A DNA stretch of 20,939 bases, taken from positions 1-20,939 of IMG/VR virus record IMGVR_UViG_3300031236_000052; one strand, written 5' to 3'. A program made the position numbers and the translations under genes. This DNA is from a virus. The notes below the pieces were generated by a model. It had not been told where the DNA came from and made no database searches. It saw only the letters and a program-made list of their open reading frames with translations. Of the stretch, positions 1-6,042 are shown one piece after another. How positions within the stretch are numbered: position 1 is the first letter of the stretch; the number at the start of each line of letters is the position of its first letter.

Positions 1-1
1 A

Positions 2-73
2 GACGAACGAAATGAGTTAGAAGATTTTATTGTTACGTACTCTACGAACGCGTATTCTCAAAAAGAGGATTAA
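2..73 (+). CDS. C-terminal end of a truncated gene, unknown function
   Basis: An open frame enters from the left edge and stops at TAA 71-73, giving 23 residues ending in NAYSQKED. It is acidic and polar with no recognisable motif. The beginning lies outside the window, so no function can be given. The same frame stays open after the stop until 217, which could mean a split gene or a separate downstream gene. Confidence 0.45.
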   Translation, partial: DERNELEDFIVTYSTNAYSQKED

Positions 74-94
74 TTTCAAGAGTTTCTGTTAGAT

Positions 95-217
95 GTGATT
101 AATAAAGAGAATCCCAATCATTTTATCGAGAGTCAGTATGATAAAAAGTTGGATAAGTGGGTTTTTAAAGTAGGTGAATGTATATTCAAGGTTTTTGATT
201 GGAATGATAGAAGATAA
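95..217 (+). CDS. Possible small ORF, unknown (about 40 aa)
   Basis: The frame following the TAA at 71-73 is open from 74 to the TAA at 215-217. The only usual start in it is GTG at 95, with AAGAG at 78-82 as a distant, poor ribosome binding site. The product would be a short basic and aromatic peptide (ends VFDWNDRR). Its stop overlaps the ATG at 204 of the next gene, an arrangement often seen in coupled phage genes. It may instead be the 3' remnant of the gene ending at 73. Low confidence. Confidence 0.25.
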   Translation: MINKENPNHFIESQYDKKLDKWVFKVGECIFKVFDWNDRR

Positions 218-380
218 GACGAAAAAGTTACTGGATCCTCGACGTTTAAAGAGACAGGCAAGAAAGAAGAATTGGGGTAAAAAAGCAGATGCAAAGATGT
301 TAGATGATATTCTGAAGGAGCTGCATAGGGATATTACGCCTTTGGGAAGATTTTTATTGGCAGAGACAATTTTAGAGTAA
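204..380 (+). CDS. Small basic hypothetical protein (58 aa)
   Basis: The product is a short, strongly basic protein (DPRRLKRQARKKNWGKKAD) followed by an acidic helix-like stretch. I recognise no family; the basic N-terminal part could bind nucleic acid, which is inference from charge only. ATG 204 is chosen because it overlaps the preceding stop at 215-217, favouring translational coupling; a GTG at 174 would add ten residues. Neither start has a strong ribosome binding site. It sits in a run of tiny genes ahead of the tRNA. Confidence 0.55.
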   Translation: MIEDKTKKLLDPRRLKRQARKKNWGKKADAKMLDDILKELHRDITPLGRFLLAETILE

Positions 381-392
381 TGGAGTGTTTTT

Positions 393-572
393 ATGCAAAA
401 GATAATCAAAAATGGTGTCACGGTTGTACTTGAAGAATGTTCCGATGATATAAAGACCATCTCTTTTGAAGATTCTCCCAAAGAGTTTCAAGAATGGTTT
501 TTAAAAAATCTTCCTGAAATTGAAGAGCAGGTTAATCAGATTCATGAAGCATATTTTTCAACAACGCATTGA
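393..572 (+). CDS. Small acidic hypothetical protein (59 aa)
   Basis: An ATG at 393 follows GGAG at 382-385 with normal spacing, and the frame runs to TGA 570-572. The 59-residue product is acidic and probably helical, with a hydrophobic-basic start (MQKIIKNGVTVVLEE) and an aromatic centre (EFQEWFLKNL). No family is recognised. It lies 12 bp after the previous gene in the same direction, so it is probably co-transcribed with it. Its good ribosome binding site and fit between neighbours support a real gene. Confidence 0.55.
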   Translation: MQKIIKNGVTVVLEECSDDIKTISFEDSPKEFQEWFLKNLPEIEEQVNQIHEAYFSTTH

Positions 573-616
573 AGTATGCTTTGATTACATCTTGATTGAT
601 ATTATGGAGTTAATAG

Positions 617-802
617 ATGAAGGATAGTAAGTTTATTGATGAAAGGATCAGATTTAGTGAGGATCCTTTTTCAACGGATTATAAACAATATATTCTGTCT
701 CCTGTATTTAAACAACATAAGGGAAGAAAAGCTTTAAAAAAGCTGAGTCTGTCGAAGAAAAGATTTGATTATTATGTGGATTCTTTGAGTAGAAACAAAT
801 AA
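617..802 (+). CDS. Small basic hypothetical protein (61 aa)
   Basis: ATG 617 follows GGAG at 606-609 with a 7-nt gap. The protein is rich in Lys, Phe, Tyr and Ser (KALKKLSLSKKRFDYYVDSL) and unrecognised. Its TAA stop at 800-802 directly abuts the first base of the tRNA-Gln gene at 803, so the tRNA is probably cut from the same transcript. Function unknown. Confidence 0.6.
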   Translation: MKDSKFIDERIRFSEDPFSTDYKQYILSPVFKQHKGRKALKKLSLSKKRFDYYVDSLSRNK

Positions 803-876
803 TGGGGTGTCGTCTAAAGGTAGGACACCTGGCTTTGGACCAGTGAATATAGGTTCGATTCCTGTCGTCCCAACCA
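803..876 (+). tRNA. tRNA-Gln (anticodon UUG)
   Basis: A full cloverleaf can be drawn. The acceptor stem is 803-809 with 866-872 (U1-A72, typical of bacterial Gln tRNAs, with two G-U pairs). The D stem is 812-815/823-826. The anticodon stem is 828-832/840-844 with one outer mismatch and loop CTTTGGA at 833-839. The anticodon is TTG at 835-837. The variable loop has 4 nt, and the T arm is 849-865 with loop TTCGATT. The discriminator A873 is followed by an encoded CCA at 874-876. The tRNA would read CAA, and CAG by wobble. It begins right after an upstream stop codon. Confidence 0.92.
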
Positions 877-883
877 GATATAT

Positions 884-1008
884 AAGGACATAGCTTAGCG
901 GTAAAGCAACTCGGAATAAGAATTGAGATATTGATTGGCGATGGTAGTAGCACTTATCAAGATTTTTAGGAGAGGAAGTCATGAGTTCAAATCTCATTGT
1001 CCCTACCA
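884..1008 (+). tRNA. Degenerate or enlarged tRNA-like element
   Basis: The ends of a tRNA are clear. The 5' acceptor strand is AAGGACA (884-890), the D arm has stem GCTT/AAGC (893-896/904-907), the T arm is at 981-997 with loop TTCAAAT, the 3' acceptor strand is TGTCCCT (998-1004), then A and CCA (1005-1008). The acceptor has one A-C mismatch. The middle is abnormal: the anticodon-like hairpin (910-914/923-927) has an 8-nt loop AATAAGAA, and 53 extra nt follow before the T arm, including an arm of 8 positions with one mismatch (928-935/956-963). If U917 is U33, the anticodon would be AAG (Leu), but this is doubtful. It may be a pseudo-tRNA, a fusion of two tRNA halves or a tRNA-like RNA. Confidence 0.5.
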
Positions 1009-1044
1009 GATAAGAGGATGTTGTCCCTAACAGATAAGAGGATG
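997..1044 (+). repeat. 24-bp tandem direct repeat at the tRNA-like 3' end
   Basis: Bases 997-1020 and 1021-1044 are two adjacent 24-bp copies that differ at one position (ACCA in the first, AACA in the second). The first copy holds the acceptor 3' strand and CCA of the tRNA-like element. The second ends in AAGAGGATG just before ATG 1047, so it also supplies the ribosome binding site of the next gene. Confidence 0.85.
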
Positions 1045-1046
1045 TA

Positions 1047-1568
1047 ATGAGTAAAGAATTGAAAACTAAGGAAGAGTTCGAAGAAGTTTTAAAGAATAGA
1101 AATATTCAATGGTTCCCTACTGGTCCTTATGACGGAAGAATTAGCGGCCAATTTGAGGGAGTTTTTGCTGACATAGATTTTGATATGAAATTTGAACCCT
1201 ATCTTGATTATGTACTTACAGCTACTTCGCCTGGTTCGGATAATATGTTGGCAATTACGCTTCAAGAGACTAACGACTTTCATAACATGGGATTTGATTA
1301 TCTAAGAAATAGAATAGATTGCTTAAGCAAATGTTTTAAACAGATAGCTGAAATGGTTGTGTGTGATTATTATTTTGCGGGATTAGGGTTCACAAAAGAC
1401 GGCAACACACATGAACAAGACTACGGCGATATTTACTGGGAGTCTTATTTTATAAATATGCAGAATGAAGAATTGTATTCTAAGATATTTAAAAGAATTC
1501 AACAGAATTATCCTGTACCTATACGTGGGAAATTTTGGTGTTGTGAGGACGAGAGAGGAAAGGCTTGA
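1047..1568 (+). CDS. Hypothetical protein (173 aa)
   Basis: ATG 1047 follows AGAGGATG in the second copy of the 24-bp repeat. The product is a compact, soluble-looking acidic protein with many aromatic residues and several Cys (C95, C99, C109, then a late CC pair at 166-167). No signal peptide or membrane segment is seen and I do not recognise the family. The gene ends at TGA 1566-1568, four bases before the GTG of the next gene, so the two are probably co-translated. It lies between the tRNA cluster and the terminase, a place where phages often keep accessory genes. Confidence 0.7.
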   Translation: MSKELKTKEEFEEVLKNRNIQWFPTGPYDGRISGQFEGVFADIDFDMKFEPYLDYVLTATSPGSDNMLAITLQETNDFHNMGFDYLRNRIDCLSKCFKQIAEMVVCDYYFAGLGFTKDGNTHEQDYGDIYWESYFINMQNEELYSKIFKRIQQNYPVPIRGKFWCCEDERGKA

Positions 1569-1571
1569 TAT

Positions 1572-1958
1572 GTGACGAAAAAATTTCTGTATAACTTAGC
1601 AAGGAAACATCAATTGGAAGAAAGTTCAAGAGGCATGTGTGCGGAGGAACTTCTGGCGAGAGACGCAAATGTTCCTGTGGTATCTCTAGAGCAGATTAAA
1701 AATTTGCCGAACACTGAAGGAGAACAAGCTTTCATTCGTGACAAAGGTTATGTATGTGAATGGAATGGAAGTAAATGGATAAGAGCTAAGTCTTTTGGTC
1801 GTGGCGGTATTACTTATCAGGGATGGGTTGAGTCCTTGCCGGCCAGAGATGAAGAAGATGCTCAAAAATATGGAATATTTCCTGTTGATGAATTACGTTT
1901 AAAAGAAATAGAGAAGAAGCGACAAGATAACAGAAAAAGTTTATCGATCAATGAATGA
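1572..1958 (+). CDS. Hypothetical protein (128 aa)
   Basis: The start is GTG 1572, with AAAGG about 10 nt upstream inside the previous gene. An ATG at 1570 overlaps it but runs at once into TGA. The middle of the protein (about residues 37-66) contains GEQAFIRDKGYVCEWNGSKW, which resembles the short beta modules with a WNGxxW pattern found in phage fibre and virion proteins. The C-terminus is a charged helix rich in Lys and Glu. Function unknown; the resemblance is pattern-based only. Confidence 0.65.
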   Translation: MTKKFLYNLARKHQLEESSRGMCAEELLARDANVPVVSLEQIKNLPNTEGEQAFIRDKGYVCEWNGSKWIRAKSFGRGGITYQGWVESLPARDEEDAQKYGIFPVDELRLKEIEKKRQDNRKSLSINE

Positions 1959-2036
1959 TATGGATATCGTTATTAATTGAAAAATAAGTAAGTGTGTATT
2001 AAATATTAAACAAATGTTCTTAGTCTTAAGGAATTT

Positions 2037-3626
2037 GTGGAAAGAGAATACACAGAAGCAGAAATAGCAATCGTAGCAGAGGCCCTTGAAGCAAGGCTTG
2101 CTGCTGAAGAATCCCTGTACGAGTTCACTAAACAAGCATGGCCGTCTGTTGAGGGGAATATCCCTTTTGTTGGTGGCTGGCACATGGAGATTATCTGCAA
2201 ATGCCTTGAATCTCTCTTTAGACGTGAGTTTAAAGACGGCTTGTTCAATGTCCCGCCAGGCACTAGCAAGACAACCTTGATAAGCATTATGTTCCCTGTG
2301 TGGTGTTGGATTCATGATGTTGAAGAAACGTTCATGTGTGCATCTTATGCCGCTGCTGTGTCTTTGGAACAATCTTTGAAGTGTAGACGATTATTGGAGT
2401 CTGAATGGTTTCAATCAAGGTGGGGTGATAGAGTTAAGCTGGCTTCAGATCAAAGTGCTAAGGGATTCTTCTACAACAGTTGTTTTGGGTATAGGATTGC
2501 AACCTCTGTTACTGGTGCTACAACTGGGCGACGGGCTGCAATTAAGATTGCAGATGATCCGAATGATGTGAATGATGCTTATTCAGAAGTAAAAATACAA
2601 GGTGCTGCTAATTGGTGGAACCAGGTATGGCCGAGCAGGTCTAAGGATCCAAAGAAAGACATTCGTATTGTGGTTCAACAAAGAGTGGGCGAGAGAGATA
2701 TTTCTGGATTGATTCTGAATTCTGACAATGCAGATTCATGGTTAAAGCTTATCTTGCCAATGGAGTTTGATCCATCTAACAAATGCACGATCACATTCCC
2801 TAATGGGGAAGTGTGGGAAGATCCAAGAACTGAAGAGGGACAATTGCTTTGCGAAGATCGTATCGGCCCAAGACAGATTGCGAGTTTTAAGTCTCATTTG
2901 GGGGAGTATGGATATGCCGGTCAATATCAGCAACGACCTAGCCCAATGGCCGGAGGTATTATTAAGAGGCATTGGTTTATCTTGTGGGATAAATTAACTC
3001 CTCCGGACATTGAATATGTGGTGCAGAGTTGGGATACAGCTTATGGGGAAAAGGAATCTAATTGCTATTCTGCATGCACTACGTGGGGAATATTCAAAAT
3101 ATCTGGTGACACACGCGGATTAATTTTGTTAAGTTTATGGAGAGGGCGCGTAGGTTTTCCAGAACTAAGGGTAATGGCACAACGTCTTTATAGAGATTAT
3201 AGAGATGACGGGGAAATTACTTTGACTCCTAGCACGAACTTTAGACCGGACTATGTGTTAATAGAAGAGAAGATGACGGGAGGACCTTTAATACAAGAAT
3301 TAACCAGAGCGGGAATTCCGGTCATAGGATTTAATCCAGGAAAATATGGGGACAAATCTAAAAGGGTTCATATGATAACGCCTCTGTTAGAAGCAGGCCG
3401 TGTGTACGTTCCGGGGAAGCCTCCTTTTTATAAGGAACCACGGAAATTTGCTGAAACTTTGGTAGAAGAGTGCGTTAAGTTTAACCCTCTTAGCATAACT
3501 GATCGCGACCTTGTGGACACCATGACGCAAGCTTTGATTAGACTGAATCGGTCTGGTTGGATTATGCATCCAAGTGACGATGACAGGTCTGATACAAGCA
3601 TTAGAATTAAGAAACCGATTTATTAA
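2037..3626 (+). CDS. terL: Terminase large subunit (ATPase and nuclease)
   Basis: This is the DNA-packaging motor protein, 529 aa, a normal length for TerL. It would dock on the portal, pump DNA into the procapsid using ATP and cut concatemers. The Walker A-like loop is VPPGTSKTT (residues 72-80), where Ser replaces the Gly normally before the Lys; similar PPGxxKST loops are known in phage terminases. The Walker B-like segment is IADDP (171-175). The C-terminal RNase H-like nuclease shows likely metal ligands at D333 (SWDTAY), E410/E411 (VLIEEK) and D489-D494 (DRDLVD). The start is GTG 2037 with TAAGGA at 2027-2032. No small terminase subunit is obvious next to it; one of the small neighbouring genes may serve. 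Confidence 0.95.
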   Translation: MEREYTEAEIAIVAEALEARLAAEESLYEFTKQAWPSVEGNIPFVGGWHMEIICKCLESLFRREFKDGLFNVPPGTSKTTLISIMFPVWCWIHDVEETFMCASYAAAVSLEQSLKCRRLLESEWFQSRWGDRVKLASDQSAKGFFYNSCFGYRIATSVTGATTGRRAAIKIADDPNDVNDAYSEVKIQGAANWWNQVWPSRSKDPKKDIRIVVQQRVGERDISGLILNSDNADSWLKLILPMEFDPSNKCTITFPNGEVWEDPRTEEGQLLCEDRIGPRQIASFKSHLGEYGYAGQYQQRPSPMAGGIIKRHWFILWDKLTPPDIEYVVQSWDTAYGEKESNCYSACTTWGIFKISGDTRGLILLSLWRGRVGFPELRVMAQRLYRDYRDDGEITLTPSTNFRPDYVLIEEKMTGGPLIQELTRAGIPVIGFNPGKYGDKSKRVHMITPLLEAGRVYVPGKPPFYKEPRKFAETLVEECVKFNPLSITDRDLVDTMTQALIRLNRSGWIMHPSDDDRSDTSIRIKKPIY

Positions 3627-3641
3627 AGGAGAATTAAATGG

Positions 3642-4118
3642 ATGGAAGATAAAGAACACATAACGTATTGTGTAAATGAGTATTTAGAAAATAATATAGA
3701 TGAATTAATTATTAAAATAAAAGAAAGGGAAAAAGAAATGGAAGACAATGGAATTATTCAAGAGCAAGCCGCACCCATTAGCACAGGAGAGGCATCTATT
3801 ACTGATGTTGAGGAGATTTTAGAACAATCTGCATCAGATTCTGAAACACAAGAAGAACAGGCTGCTGAACCCCCCACTATTCCTGTACATGAGACTTTTA
3901 CGGTGCAAGACAATCTAAATGGACAGAATTTTCTCTACACGATTGATGTACCTACTTATCATATCAGCAAGATGCTAGGACAAATGGCTTTCATTTTGAA
4001 TGCAGTTAATGAGAACTTATCTTCTTTTAATGCGCATATGGATTCTCATGGAAAAACATTTGATGGAATGTGCAATAGATTGACGGATATTTACACAGCA
4101 CTTGATAGAGCGAAGTAA
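3642..4118 (+). CDS. Acidic hypothetical protein downstream of terminase (158 aa)
   Basis: The product is very acidic. It has an N-terminal Glu/Lys helix (to about residue 35), a low-complexity Glu/Gln/Ala/Thr linker (about 40-80), and a C-terminal part from about residue 83 (HETFTVQDNLNGQNFLYTID) that looks folded, with helices near the end. I do not recognise it. GGAG at 3628-3631 serves two ATGs: ATG 3638 opens a four-codon frame that stops at once, while ATG 3642 opens this gene. A hairpin, TAATCTA/TAGATTA (4116-4122/4127-4133), begins at its stop codon. Its position after terL suggests a packaging or virion role, which is inference. Confidence 0.65.
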   Translation: MEDKEHITYCVNEYLENNIDELIIKIKEREKEMEDNGIIQEQAAPISTGEASITDVEEILEQSASDSETQEEQAAEPPTIPVHETFTVQDNLNGQNFLYTIDVPTYHISKMLGQMAFILNAVNENLSSFNAHMDSHGKTFDGMCNRLTDIYTALDRAK

Positions 4119-4177
4119 TCTAATACTAGATTATGGAATAGTAGACTAAACAATTTAACTACCGGGAGCAAAATGAA

Positions 4178-4681
4178 ATGGAATTAGAGACAAAAATAGA
4201 GTCAATGCGTGCTTTGTTGGAACTTTTGAATGAGTTAGATAAACCAAATGGGTGTGTTCAGAAATTAGGTTCTGATGATTCAGATGACATAAGTAATATA
4301 TATAAATCGCAAAAAGATATTAATATTAGATTAAGTAGTATAGAAGATAAAATATCAAGGATAGTTGATGTTTTTGAATTTAATATTCAAGATTTGAAAG
4401 ATAAAATTGATGTAATATTGAGTCGATCTAATTCTTTAATAAAAATTTCCACTAAACAAAATGTTTTTTTAGACTTTGATTCAGCAAAGCAAGAAGTTTT
4501 AAATTTCTTTCAAAATCACAATAAGACAGCACAGCCAGCTTATGTAATGCGGAGATTAAACAAAACGATTGATAAAGACAAGAAGCAAGTTCGGAATGCT
4601 ATATTGTCTCTTCTTCATGAAGGGAAGTTAAGGAATGTGGCTCGTGGGCATTATGAGATTGTGAGAGAGCAAGAAGAGTAA
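4178..4681 (+). CDS. Coiled-coil protein with winged-helix-like C-terminus (167 aa)
   Basis: Residues 1-100 are helical with heptad-like spacing (IYKSQKDINIRLSSIEDKIS and following), suggesting a coiled coil that makes an oligomer. Residues about 107-160 read like a winged helix: helices, then the turn NKTAQPAYVMRRLNKTIDKD, a recognition-like helix KQVRNAILSLLHEGKL, and a wing RNVARGHYEIV. Such proteins usually bind DNA; a regulatory or packaging-recognition role (for example a small-terminase substitute) is possible but unproven. GGGAG at 4164-4168 is the ribosome binding site; an ATG at 4173 opens only a four-codon frame, so ATG 4178 is the real start. Confidence 0.7.
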   Translation: MELETKIESMRALLELLNELDKPNGCVQKLGSDDSDDISNIYKSQKDINIRLSSIEDKISRIVDVFEFNIQDLKDKIDVILSRSNSLIKISTKQNVFLDFDSAKQEVLNFFQNHNKTAQPAYVMRRLNKTIDKDKKQVRNAILSLLHEGKLRNVARGHYEIVREQEE

Positions 4682-4816
4682 GACTTAAGGAATATATTGG
4701 TTGATTTTTGGTGTTTGTTGAGACAAAATTAGGAGTACTTTACTTTTACCGTTAATCTAGTACAAAATGCTTTTGATGTGATTAAGACTAAAGATCTTGA
4801 CACATCAAGAGTTTAC

Positions 4817-4874
4817 AAAACAGCCCCTCTTAATATCTCCTAAATATATTTACTACACAAGGGGGACTGTTTTT
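4817..4874 (+). terminator. Rho-independent terminator after the terminase block
   Basis: The arms AACAG-CCCC (4819-4827) and GGGG-A-CTGTT (4862-4871) pair with a single bulged A and are followed by a T run (4870-4874). The loop is long, about 34 nt. It lies downstream of the last + strand gene before the convergent RuvC operon, where a terminator is expected. Confidence 0.65.
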
Positions 4875-4907
4875 CTATTGACTCAATAGTTGATTTGTTT
4901 TAGGATT

Positions 4908-4962
4908 CGAGAATACTTAATTGTCCAAAGCTCAATTAAGTTAAGGGTATTCTTGTTTTTTA
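4908..4962 (+). terminator. Second rho-independent terminator or attenuator hairpin
   Basis: CGAGAATAC (4908-4916) pairs with GTATTCTTG (4947-4955), and TTAATTG (4917-4923) pairs with CAATTAA (4933-4939), leaving a 3'-side bulge. A run of seven T follows at 4956-4962. The 3' arm can also pair with CAAGAATAC at 4973-4981, which would break this terminator. Confidence 0.6.
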
Positions 4963-4985
4963 ATAATGTTCCAAGAATACTCTAT

Positions 4986-5042
4986 TATAATCCTTACCGT
5001 GTATTATTGATTTCTGTTCTATACTTCTCGGTAAGGATTATA
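4986..5042. repeat. Perfect 14-bp inverted repeat
   Basis: TATAATCCTTACCG (4986-4999) and CGGTAAGGATTATA (5029-5042) are exact reverse complements around a 29-nt A+T-rich loop. No T run follows on either strand, so it is not a standard terminator. It lies just past the end of ruvC and could protect or end that - strand transcript, or be a protein-binding site. Apart from this repeat and the two terminators, the stretch 4682-5064 holds only short open frames with no convincing start. Confidence 0.75.
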
Positions 5043-5064
5043 TTGTTCCGACTATAAAACTGTA

Positions 5065-5541
5065 TCATTTGTTTTCTTTATAAATATGAGCATGCGTTAG
5101 AGCAATTGCTAAAGCATCTGATGCGTCGGTTGTCAGGTCTTCGGGGCACTCCTTGATTAAAAATTTCATTAGAGTGTAGACCTGATGTTTCTCTGCGTGT
5201 CCATACCCTGTTATAGTCTTTTTTACATGAGTAGATGTGTATTCGGTTATAGGAATGTCATTCATGGCGGCAGCCAGCAAAAAAGGACCTCGAGAAATTG
5301 CGAGCAATAAACTTGATGATCCACTTACGTTTATAAACGTTTTCTCTATCGCCATTTGAGAAGGCTTAAATTCTTCTATAACTTTCATGGTTTCTAAGTA
5401 AATATGTTTAAGTCTTTTTTCAATGGTTTCTCTTGGATTGGTCTTTATCAATCCATGAGCAATATAAAGAGGTTTGGGGGCATTCTCAATGAGCCCCCAA
5501 CCACTTATAGTTAGAGCTGGATCAATCCCTAAGATCTTCAT
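5065..5541 (-). CDS. ruvC: RuvC-type Holliday junction resolvase
   Basis: The product is a 158-aa endonuclease of the RuvC family, which cuts four-way DNA junctions as a dimer. The four acidic catalytic positions are visible: D7 in ILGIDPALTISGWG, E66 in MAIEKTF, and D139 and D142 in TTDASDALAIAL. The segment SGSSSLLLAISRGPFLLAA matches the family's conserved helix after the second acid. Length is close to bacterial RuvC (about 170 aa). In phages such enzymes usually clear branched DNA ahead of packaging. It overlaps the upstream gene (5522-5896) by 20 bp on the same strand, so the two form one operon running against the structural genes. No RuvA or RuvB is present. Confidence 0.92.
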   Translation of the reverse strand: MKILGIDPALTISGWGLIENAPKPLYIAHGLIKTNPRETIEKRLKHIYLETMKVIEEFKPSQMAIEKTFINVSGSSSLLLAISRGPFLLAAAMNDIPITEYTSTHVKKTITGYGHAEKHQVYTLMKFLIKECPEDLTTDASDALAIALTHAHIYKENK

Positions 5542-5896
5542 TCATTTTTTCCTCGCGTTGCATTTTCAAAAAATCCTCTAATGGAATGCCGAATTTAAAT
5601 TTTGTTATTAAAAACATTTTTTCGATCTCAGATATTGTTTGTTGGTTTATTGGTGTAACTAAGCCACTGGAATCTGGATATTTTCTGTGTATTTTTATCT
5701 GTTCAAATTCTTCACGTGTCCAAGAAACAAGATCTCTCATAGTTCTTATGCCTATTTCTATTAATTCCATTCTAGTATATATAGATAAATAAGGAATATT
5801 TATAATCCAAGATTCACAATTTATTTCGTTATACATTTGCATGTGGGAACTGAATTTTTTTGCATTCAAGTCGTATTCTATGTCTTTTGTTAGCAT
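5522..5896 (-). CDS. Helix-hairpin-helix-like small protein (124 aa) upstream of ruvC
   Basis: The segment IYTRMELIEIGIRTMRDLVS and the residues after it (about 38-95) resembles the helix-hairpin-helix fold of the RNA polymerase alpha C-terminal domain: a first helix, a GI-turn, a DLV helix, then helix-turn segments ending in QTISEIEKMF. Proteins with this fold often bind DNA or protein partners. The C-terminus is charged. The start is ATG 5896 (- strand) with a weak purine-rich ribosome binding site. Overlap with ruvC suggests coupled translation and a shared role in DNA handling. A similar segment (LGITQIKDLVYFSR) occurs at the N-terminus of the GroES-like protein encoded at 10212-10859. 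The family assignment is by pattern only. Confidence 0.65.
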   Translation of the reverse strand: MLTKDIEYDLNAKKFSSHMQMYNEINCESWIINIPYLSIYTRMELIEIGIRTMRDLVSWTREEFEQIKIHRKYPDSSGLVTPINQQTISEIEKMFLITKFKFGIPLEDFLKMQREEKMNEDLRD

Positions 5897-5942
5897 TCCA
5901 CTTCTTTCTTTTTTTTGAGGTTTTATTAATATTACTGACGAA

Positions 5943-5969
5943 TTTTGATGTAATCATATTTTATCAAAA
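5943..5969. promoter_or_regulatory. Inverted repeat in the divergent ruvC-portal spacer
   Basis: TTTTGAT (5943-5949) and ATCAAAA (5963-5969) form a 7-bp inverted repeat with a 13-bp gap in the 146-bp spacer between the divergent gene at 5896 and the portal at 6043. It could be an operator or simply chance in A+T-rich DNA. I see no clear promoter boxes here. Confidence 0.3.
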
Positions 5970-6042
5970 AATAATATGTTCAAAAGATGATTTATTAGTT
6001 GTAAAGTAGGATGAGTTGTTTCTCAAAAAGTGATGCTTATTC

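Noticed and set aside
734-997. Open frames on the - strand over the tRNA region
   Set aside because: They cross the clear tRNA-Gln and have no ribosome binding sites or recognisable protein features.
884-1008. Group I intron inside a tRNA
   Set aside because: The extra 53 nt are far too short for a self-splicing intron.
1977-2006. Possible promoter (TTGAAA then TAAATA) before terL
   Set aside because: Spacing is acceptable but the -10 box is weak and the region is A+T-rich, so chance is likely.
4797-4825. Perfect TTGACA at 4797-4802 as a promoter -35 box
   Set aside because: No -10 sequence lies 16-18 bp downstream; the expected position reads ACAGCC.
4690-4842. Open frames without clear starts between the terminase block and the first terminator, including a TTG-started 11-codon frame near 4698
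   Set aside because: No good start with a ribosome binding site opens a frame of useful length, and the longest one ends inside the terminator loop.
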